Origin: Gaeumannomyces sp. JS-464
Lineage: Eukaryota > Ascomycota > Sordariomycetes > Magnaporthales > Magnaporthaceae
DNA: 64,000 nucleotides
Assembly: GCA_002197995.1 (NCBI GenBank)
Contig: NGZR01000002.1
Coordinates: 744,001-808,000 of the forward strand
Direction: 5' to 3'
A program made the translations under genes and the position numbers. Below the pieces are notes generated by a model. It saw nothing but the letters and a program-made list of their open reading frames with translations. It did no database searches and had not been told where the DNA came from. Positions 57,452-64,000 of this stretch are shown piece by piece (positions within the stretch are counted from its first letter, which is position 1; each line of letters starts with the position of its first letter).

Positions 57452-59240
57452 CGTTGATGTTTGTTTTAGGGGAAAGGAAGAAAGAGCGGAGGAGGGCGGA
57501 GTGGGATGACGAGAGTCTGGATGCGAGCAAGAGAGAGCCGAGGTTCGTTTGCTCGTGTATGCTCCCGCCGGCAAACTGACTCAGGGATCCCACCGGGGAG
57601 AAACTTTACACCCGAAGATTGATCATCCCCATAATTCCGGATCTGGTCCCAGTTGCCGCGGCCCCTGCCAGATCTGCCGCACGCTCTCCCGCTGGTGGTG
57701 CTGCGGCCGCGGTGAGAGGAAGGAGAGACGGTTGTGGCGGTTGAGGCTCGATGCATCCCCCAGTCCATGGGACTTCTCCCTCCTATCAATCCAGGCTTTG
57801 TTCGTCCCTTCACTCCTTCACGTCCTGTCTTGGGGTTTGGGCGGGCGATCAAGTGTCATACCGCCCTCCTTAAGAGCATACCAGAGCCTGCGTCATCCTT
57901 GACCCAAGGGCTTTTCTGCCTCTAGTCCGAAACGTACGGACGACGTAGCGGCCAACACCGGCAGCACGGCGCTGGCCCACGGATCCCGGGATTGATGACA
58001 TGCTGCGTGGGCCCAGACCGACCCGGATCTTTTTGGCTCGCTATGCCTGGGCACCCTTCTCGCCTTGCCCCAGAACAGGACTGCTTGGATGGTGGATGGT
58101 AATTGGAATCGCTCCGCCCAGCCCGTCGGTCATGGGGTATCTTGTCTTTGGGCTTAATGCGCCAGGGGAGGGAACGGCCAGCACCTGAGAGGATAGAGAA
58201 AGCGCCGTTAGTCGCTCACGTTGTTTGCATCATCTTGACGATATTTTCTCCATCGTTTGCTCCCGTAGAAGTAGGTCAGAGGTGGGTGCAGGCAGGTGTT
58301 CTAGCTGTCATCGGTTAATTCACCTGGTACTTGCGTCACCCTCGGTCGCGTATCGTTCGATCTTCCACTTAGCTAACCATTATTCGTCGTTAAACATCGG
58401 ACCAATCTTCAAATAACGGCCCGCAGCATGCAGTCCTAAGCCAGCCACCCCATGAACAACAGCCCTGCCCCATCTCTGCCCATCCCTACCCTGGCTAACC
58501 GAGCCACAAACTCAGACGCGCCTCCATCGCCCTCCTCCCCGAGGACCCGGTCCCGACCCAACAGCCAACGGCGTTATGCGTCCGCTCCCCCCCCCCCCCC
58601 CCCCCCCCGCGGCACGCCGCAGCACACCTACACCATCAGCAACATCCGCAAATTGGCGAGGCGGGGCAGGCGACCCTGCGCGACAACATCATGAGCTGCC
58701 TCGCCATTAGCAGCCGGCTCTGGCTGGCCCAGGCCAGGGCACGCCTCGTCCAGTTCACGGCAAGGGATGGGAGCGGAGTAAAGTGCCATGCCAGAAAGTA
58801 TCGTATTCGGCTTTTAACCCGCCACGACTTGCGGGGATTTCCTTTTCTCGGCACCTTTCGTGTTTTGACGAGGGCAACGGTTCCTCGCCATCTTCCACCT
58901 TCCGGTCTCCCGTTTATGTGTGGGCGAATGGCGGCACCGCTTCCTGCATTTCTCCCGGGGCCGTCTATAAAAACATTGGCCCCTTCTCCGCAAACCAAAG
59001 CCAACAGAAGAAAACGACGCAGCTGAATACTGGAAAGCACCTCGCTATTTTGCCGGTAAAACTGGCATGCTAAACAACTATTAAATATTTGAAAATTGAA
59101 TCTCTGCCACCTTCAGTCGGCTTCCTCTCTCTTTTTTATATTTTTTTTTATCAAATTATTAGCTATCTGGGCTGCAAGCTTCTTCTTCAACGTCCGCCCC
59201 ATATCACAAAGCCATTGGCAACATCTCCAAGCCCCCCAAG
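57452..59240. other. Intergenic, with a C22 tract
   Basis: No gene supported. The C22 tract is at 58587-58608. The stretch before 59240 is AT- and pyrimidine-rich, as in fungal promoters. Confidence 0.5.
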
Positions 59241-59609
59241 ATGCCTAGCACTAAAGGGTTCATATTCGGCCTGGTCCTTTGTTCCACTTACGCCGCTTTC
59301 ACCCTCCCCATCCCCCCGGACGGCAGCAACGACAAGCGGGCCGAGGCCGGCCTCCTCGACCCGTCCGCCATCGGCTCGTTCCTCGGCAACCTTGCGGGGG
59401 CAGCAGGAGCCGGGGCCGCGGGCTCGGGCGCGGGCCAGGGCATCGGCAGCGGCAGCGGCAGCGGGTTCATCAGCATCGGCCTGGACGGGATCAAGGCCGG
59501 CGGCACGGGCACAGGCATCGGCATCGGCACCGGCATAGGCAGCGGTGGAGCGGACGCCAGCGCTGGCGGCGGCAGCGGCAAGAAGGGCGGCGGGCAGGGG
59601 AAGGGGTGA
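59241..59609 (+). CDS. Small secreted Gly-rich protein
   Basis: Encodes 122 residues. The start (AAGATGCCTAGC) opens a signal peptide, MPSTKGFIFGLVLCSTYAAFT. A Lys-Arg pair in SNDKRAEAG looks like a Kex2 cleavage site, giving a mature chain of about 90 residues. This consists of Gly with Ala, Ser, Ile and Thr: GAAGSGAGQGIGSGSGSG, then TGTGIGIGTGIGSGG, and a basic end KKGGGQGKG. No cysteines remain in the mature part. It could be a wall-associated or structural peptide; the function is unknown. The low-complexity repeat would favour replication slippage. No neighbours suggest a pathway. Confidence 0.65.
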   Translation: MPSTKGFIFGLVLCSTYAAFTLPIPPDGSNDKRAEAGLLDPSAIGSFLGNLAGAAGAGAAGSGAGQGIGSGSGSGFISIGLDGIKAGGTGTGIGIGTGIGSGGADASAGGGSGKKGGGQGKG

Positions 59610-60440
59610 GAGACTTAGCGGGGGCTTGGGTAAAGTTGGCAGCTATAGCGGCATCAGCGGGAGAGGGAGGTGATTGTCGTCGGTTTCGTGAGCCTGGACG
59701 CTGCGTACTGGCTTAGGAGCGAAGGGGAATGCCGTCTTTCCATCTGGGGGATCATGTCAAAAGTGCCGCTTAAGTCGCGTGTGATACAATAGTGTTCGAT
59801 TTAGAAATCCTTGGCTTCCACCAAAGCTGCCGATCCCTTCCTTGGGCCTGTCGCCGTCTCGTCTGTCTTGGGACTTTTCCCGATCCGCCAGTCCGAAATG
59901 CTTTTGCTCGGATGAGAACATCGGATCCATGTCGCCATCCCTCATCTTACCTCGTCCTCCCGGGGGCTACAAGGGCCACATGTTAAAGGTGTTTCCGGAA
60001 CGTCCCGTTTGCCCTTCTTTTGTACCACTGTTAACGTGCATTGTGCCTGATAATATCCGAGCTGTGCCACTATGACACGGCTGCGGGTGGCGGTGGTTAA
60101 TAGCGGTTACCACCCTTTGCTTTGCCCAAACTTCCCACGTCACGACGGTTTAAACTTAAGTGCGTGTAACTTTTACGCCGAGGCCTGACGGTTTATACAC
60201 GGAAGATAAAGAAAATGTTTCCGCTGAGAAGTCCGCGCGAACAAGGTCCGCTGCTCATCCGGCGGCTGACTGACGCAGGGAATTGGGAACTAGAGATACG
60301 CGTCCACTTGGAAGGACACGTGGAATTCAAGGCTTGGAAAAGGGGGATATTAGAAGGATCTCGAAAAGCGAGGTGTACACAATATACTACTAGGACCCAC
60401 CAAAGCCACTCAAATCGAGTCTTACTGCTGTGGTCTTGTC
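59610..60440. other. Intergenic, nothing convincing seen
   Basis: 3' flanks of two convergent genes. Confidence 0.5.
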
Positions 60441-62253
60441 CTATTTCCCCAGGCTGCCCGCAATCTTCAGCTCCCCCTTGGCCTCCCTGGTGGCGCTGCC
60501 CATATCGACCCGCCTAAGCGGCCGGTAGTCGGGCGTCCACATCTGCTCCCGGATCCACTCGTCGAGCTCGCCGTCGTCGCGGGGGATGCCCTCCTCGGTC
60601 GCGACGCCCTCGTCCACGGCCTCCTTGATGACCCCCTTGGCGACTACGACGCTCACATCTCTGACCGCCTTGACGCCCGGCAGCAGCGGCGCCGTCGGGT
60701 CCGCGAGGGCCGGGCTCAGGGCCGCCAGCTCCCGCACCGCCGCGACCAGCATGCGGTCCGTCAGCAGGCGCGCGCGGCTCAGCACGCAACCGAGCCCGAT
60801 GCCCGGGAACACGACCGAGTTGTTGCACTCGGCCACCTCGGCCTCGATCTCCTCCCCGCCTTTCCCCCAGGGCCCCTGACGGGCTTGAAGGGCGACCCAG
60901 TCGCGACGAGCGCCCTGCCGCCCGTCCACGCCAGCAGGTCCTCGGGCACGGCCTCATGCAGGCGCGTCGGGTTCGACAGCGGCATGATGACGGGCCGCTC
61001 AGTGCCCTCCGCCATGGCCTCGACCACCTCGCGGGTGAAGGCGCCGGGCACCGTCGACGTGCCGACCAGGACGTTGGGCTTGACTTCGCGCACGACGCCC
61101 AGCAGGTCCGTGCTCTTGCCGCGCCACTCCTCCTCGGGCCTGGCGTAGGCCCGCTGCGCGTCGTCCGTCTGGACGGCCGTCGTCAGCAGGCCCGGCCGGT
61201 CGAGGACCCAGATCTGGTGCGCGGCCTCGGCCTTGGAGACGCCGCGCTCGGCAGCGACGGCGTCGCGCACCTGGTCCGCGATGCCCATGCCCGCGCTGCC
61301 GCCGCCGAAGACGACGAGGCGCAGGCCCGTCAGCAGCCCTGAGGAGGCGCCGCTGCCGCCGGCCGCGACGCGCAGTCCCGCCATGATGGCCGCGAGCGCG
61401 ACGCAGCCCGTCCCCTGGACGTCGTCGTTGAAGCAGGGCACGCGCGGCCGGTACCGCTCCAGGATGCGGCGGGCGTTGGTCAGGCCAAAGTCCTCAAAGT
61501 GGATGTAGGCGCGCGGGAACAGGTCGCGGGCGGCGCGGACGAATTCGTCGACGAGCGCGTCGTAGGCTTCCCCCGGACGCGGCGCTCGCGCAGGCCGAGG
61601 TACAGCGGGTCCCGGAGCAGGTCCTTGTTGTCGGTGCCGCAGTCGAGCACGACGGGCAGGGTGCGGTTCGGGTGGACGCCGGCGCAGAGGGTGGCGAGGG
61701 TCAGCTTCGCCGAGGAGATGAGGATGCCGCCGCAGCCCTGGTCGCCGATGCCGAGGATCTCCTCGCCGTCCGAGACCACGATGTAGTCGACGTCCTCCGG
61801 GCGCCCCCACTGGGCGAGGTCGTGGCGGACGCGGCCGACGTCACGCACGTTGAGAAAGCAGCCCTCGGGCCGGCGGAAGAGGCGCGAGTAGTCCTGGATG
61901 GCGTCGCCCTCGGTCGGGGTGTAAACGACGCTGAACATCTCGGGCAGGTTGTCGTGGAGCAGGCGGAAGAAGAGGACCTCATTCTGCTCCTTGAGCGAGG
62001 TCAGGAACGAGTTCTTGGCCAGGTCGTTGGCCTGGGCCGAGTACTGAGCGTAGGCGCGCTCAACCTGGCGCTCCAGAGACTGGATGTTCTGCGGCAGTAG
62101 GCCGGACAGGTCAAAGTCGCGGCGCTCATCCTTGGTGAAGGCGGTACCCTTGTTGAAGAAGGGATGGTTCAGCAGAGCTGTTCCCGACAGGGCGCAGTCG
62201 AGCGGGCCACTGGTGCTCAGGGGTAGGCGCGCAAACTTGGCGGCCCCGGGCAT
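60441..62253 (-). CDS. Malic enzyme (malate dehydrogenase, decarboxylating), frameshifted
   Basis: Converts malate to pyruvate and CO2 with NAD or NADP. The start at 62253 (ACAAACATGCC) gives MPGAAKFARLPLSTSG and a protein of about 600 residues, usual for the family. An upstream frame to 62556 is open but looks non-coding. Motifs are GTAFTKDERRDFDLSGLLP, the active-site Tyr in VYTPTEGDA, the malate-binding VVSDGEEILGIGD, the metal-binding Glu-Asp pair in FEDF, FNDDVQGTG, the dinucleotide-binding VVFGGGSAGMGIA (about 61310) and MPLSNPT (about 60980). Two one-base breaks, near the C5 run at 61570 and near 60870, would each be cured by one more base in a homopolymer. I did not see a clear mitochondrial presequence, so location is open. 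Confidence 0.92.
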
Positions 62254-63290
62254 GTTTGTGACGGTGAAGAGCAAGATGACCTGGATTTTTGCTGTGCAGC
62301 ATGTGCTCAGGGGGGTGCAGCGACTTGTCGGTGCCGAGACAAGGAGTGGTTTGACGATGTTTCCCAGATCCTGAGTGAACAGGCGCACCCAAGATGGCAG
62401 CACACAGCAGCGAGCCCCGCGTGGAATCGCGCGGAAGAAACCGGCACGGAGCTGCCCTGGAGCAGTCCAACAGTGACGCAACCAAACGTCACTCGAGCTA
62501 CCCCACTGGCCCGATCTTCCTAGCTCGAAAGCATCGAGGAGATGCGCACAAGGCAATTCCAGACCAGGCCCAGCAATAAGATGGCCTCACAGGGTCGGCG
62601 CTATCCAGGCCACAAGGTCAAATCTGTGATGGTAATGGGAACGATCCGAAGGGAGTCTCAGCTGGCATCCGGGCGACTATGGTAAATGTCTGGAACCAGG
62701 CAAGCTGAGGTGGCATACGAATATAGCAGAGGTGCAGTAAATATTTATGCAGTGAATATCACCAGAACATACATGGCTCCAATCATTTACTTTATCCTCG
62801 CGTCCAACCGCCGGTGCCCAGGTTGGAGGTTGCAAGCTGAAGGCAATGTTAGCATTCCCCTGAGCTGGCATTTCCCGTGGTGAGCTGGCTTGCAGCCTGG
62901 GGTTCCGAACATAGCCCTACATATAAAAGCATTGCCCGAACGGGAACCGAAAGGCTGAATCTCGGCATGCCATTCGCTGTGCTCTCCGGCTCAGCTAGCT
63001 CACGCAGCTGAACACGCTTGGCAACGCGAATCATTCAACGGCGTTGCGGAGCTGGGGAAAACATGCGGGGAAACGGTTGGGAACCGTTTCCTGGCTGAGA
63101 GGGTATCTAATAATTAGGCAGCTTAAAGAAACAACTATAAAGTCGAACAAAGAACCGCCGACTTCTGGCAGCTTCGACCAGTCTTCAGAAGACAAGCACC
63201 GCTTCCTCCTTCTCTTTCACCTCCGAACTGAAGCAACAGCCGGATATCACACTCTGAGCCTCACACACAGGCCCCTTCCCCTTACTCAAA
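62254..63290. other. Divergent promoter region, malic enzyme and the edge gene
   Basis: No gene seen. A TATA-like ATATAAAA lies at about 62920 on the + strand. Confidence 0.5.
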
Positions 63291-63408
63291 ATGCTTCTGA
63301 ACTCACCTGCCCTGGCCGTCCCGGCCCTGGCTGCCCCGGCACGAGCCCCAACGAGCCGGTCGCTCTGGTCAAGCGCGACACCTGCGCCAACTACAGGTTC
63401 ATGGTGAG

Positions 63409-63439
<31 letters not shown>

Positions 63440-64000
63440 AGGTGCTTGCTGTGCCACTATTTCTCATCGGGAAATGGACTGACGAAATATGGCTCATCAA
63501 CAAAATTAGTCCCTGGGGCAGCTCAACTTCGACAACAGGGCCGCCATCAGGGCCGAGCTCCAGTACAGCTACGACAAGAGCTCCTGGACCAAGATCTTCC
63601 CCAGCGGCGACATCGACGTCACCGAGACGCGCAACTTCTACCGGGCCAGCGAGCTCAAGAAGATTCGGCGCGACACGAACGTGAGTGATATTGTGGGAGG
63701 ATCGGGCTTGTTCGCTCCCTCCGTCGTGCGTGTCCCTCACTGACAGGCCCCTGTTCTACATCCGCATTTGCGATACCCTCATCGACCGGGATGCGGCGTC
63801 TCGCCCGGCGTGTTTGTGAGTTTACCCGCTGGACTGGTGTTGTGAGGTTTTTTTTCCTGACAGCATCCCACTCCACCACATGTAGCAAATCCCGAGTGCT
63901 GGAAAGCAGCAGTGGGTTGCGTCCATCAAGGCCACGGACGCCTGGAAGTGTACGTTTCTCGGAACTTCCGGTTATGAATATGCGCCGCGATGCCGTCTTT
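63291..64000 (+). CDS. Secreted protein of unknown function, 3' partial
   Basis: The start at 63291 opens a leader (MLLNSPALAVPALAAP). One frame over it continues SPNEPVALVKRDTCANYRFM, with Lys-Arg as a likely Kex2 site, so a one-base break lies near 63345. Introns 63404-63509, 63681-63746 and 63816-63885 are all GT-AG and phase 0. The exons read SLGQLNFDNRAAIRAELQYS... GDIDVTETRNFYRASELKKIRRDTN, then APVLHPHLRYPHRPGCGVSPGVF, then QIPSAGKQQWVASIKATDAWKC and on past the window edge. Intron 1 holds a C30 tract (63409-63438) directly after its donor. I recognise no family. Few cysteines and the size suggest a small secreted protein. Confidence 0.6.

Noticed and set aside
58452..58694. 80-codon frame with Pro run
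   Set aside because: The Pro run is only the C22 tract; no other sign of coding.
1..64000. CRISPR arrays, bacterial operons, rRNA genes
   Set aside because: None seen; introns and families show nuclear fungal DNA.

Overview
The window is nuclear DNA of a filamentous ascomycete (Pezizomycotina, most likely Sordariomycetes). Genes are GC-rich with short introns of about 58-125 bases, GT-AG ends and CTGAC-like branch sites. Fungal hallmark families are present (HET-domain protein, AA9 polysaccharide monooxygenase, GH92, SAT4/PTH11-like membrane protein, RGS-LOV photoreceptor, Stu2/Alp14-type TOG protein). One AT-rich transposon carries RIP-like transitions. The species cannot be named from sequence alone.

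Layout. 1-3553: CorA-type membrane protein, cut by the left edge (+). 3709-4490: AA9 monooxygenase (-). 5610-5841: solo LTR, 64 bases before a tRNA-Arg(ACG) gene (5906-5977). 6055-9408: two broken membrane-protein genes (-). 10507-16161: ABCC-type multidrug transporter (-). 16700-18714: two small F-box genes (-). 19511-21506: EXO5 nuclease (+). 22518-24994: GH92 mannosidase (+). 25228-27153 (-) and 27798-28826 (+): divergent HET and ankyrin genes. 28789-30183: Tc1/mariner element inserted in the 3' end of the ankyrin reading frame. 30473-33326: RGS-LOV photoreceptor (-). 35611-37086: secreted amidohydrolase (-). 38503-41272: Stu2/Alp14 microtubule polymerase (+). 42656-44615: cytochrome P450 (+). 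45900-48345: GH2 glycosidase (+). 50507-51983: subtilisin-like protease (+). 52468-54026: membrane protein with a lectin-like propeller (-). 54818-55087: second solo LTR. 56795-57451: glutathione S-transferase (-). 59241-59609: small secreted Gly-rich protein (+). 60441-62253: malic enzyme (-). 63291-edge: secreted protein of unknown role (+).

There is no obvious biosynthetic cluster. The genes are a housekeeping and secretome mix: secreted enzymes (AA9, GH92, GH2, protease, amidohydrolase), cytoskeleton and repair genes (Stu2, EXO5), carbon metabolism (malic enzyme), and detoxification or transport (P450, GST, ABCC). The HET/ankyrin/transposon stretch at 25.2-30.2 kb has the look of an allorecognition-type accessory region.

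A major caveat is that many otherwise conserved genes, including essential Stu2, are broken by single-base shifts, often where one more base in a short homopolymer run would restore frame. I read most of these as sequencing or assembly errors and not pseudogenes. Genes without any such break are EXO5, GH92, GH2, the amidohydrolase, the GST and both F-box genes.
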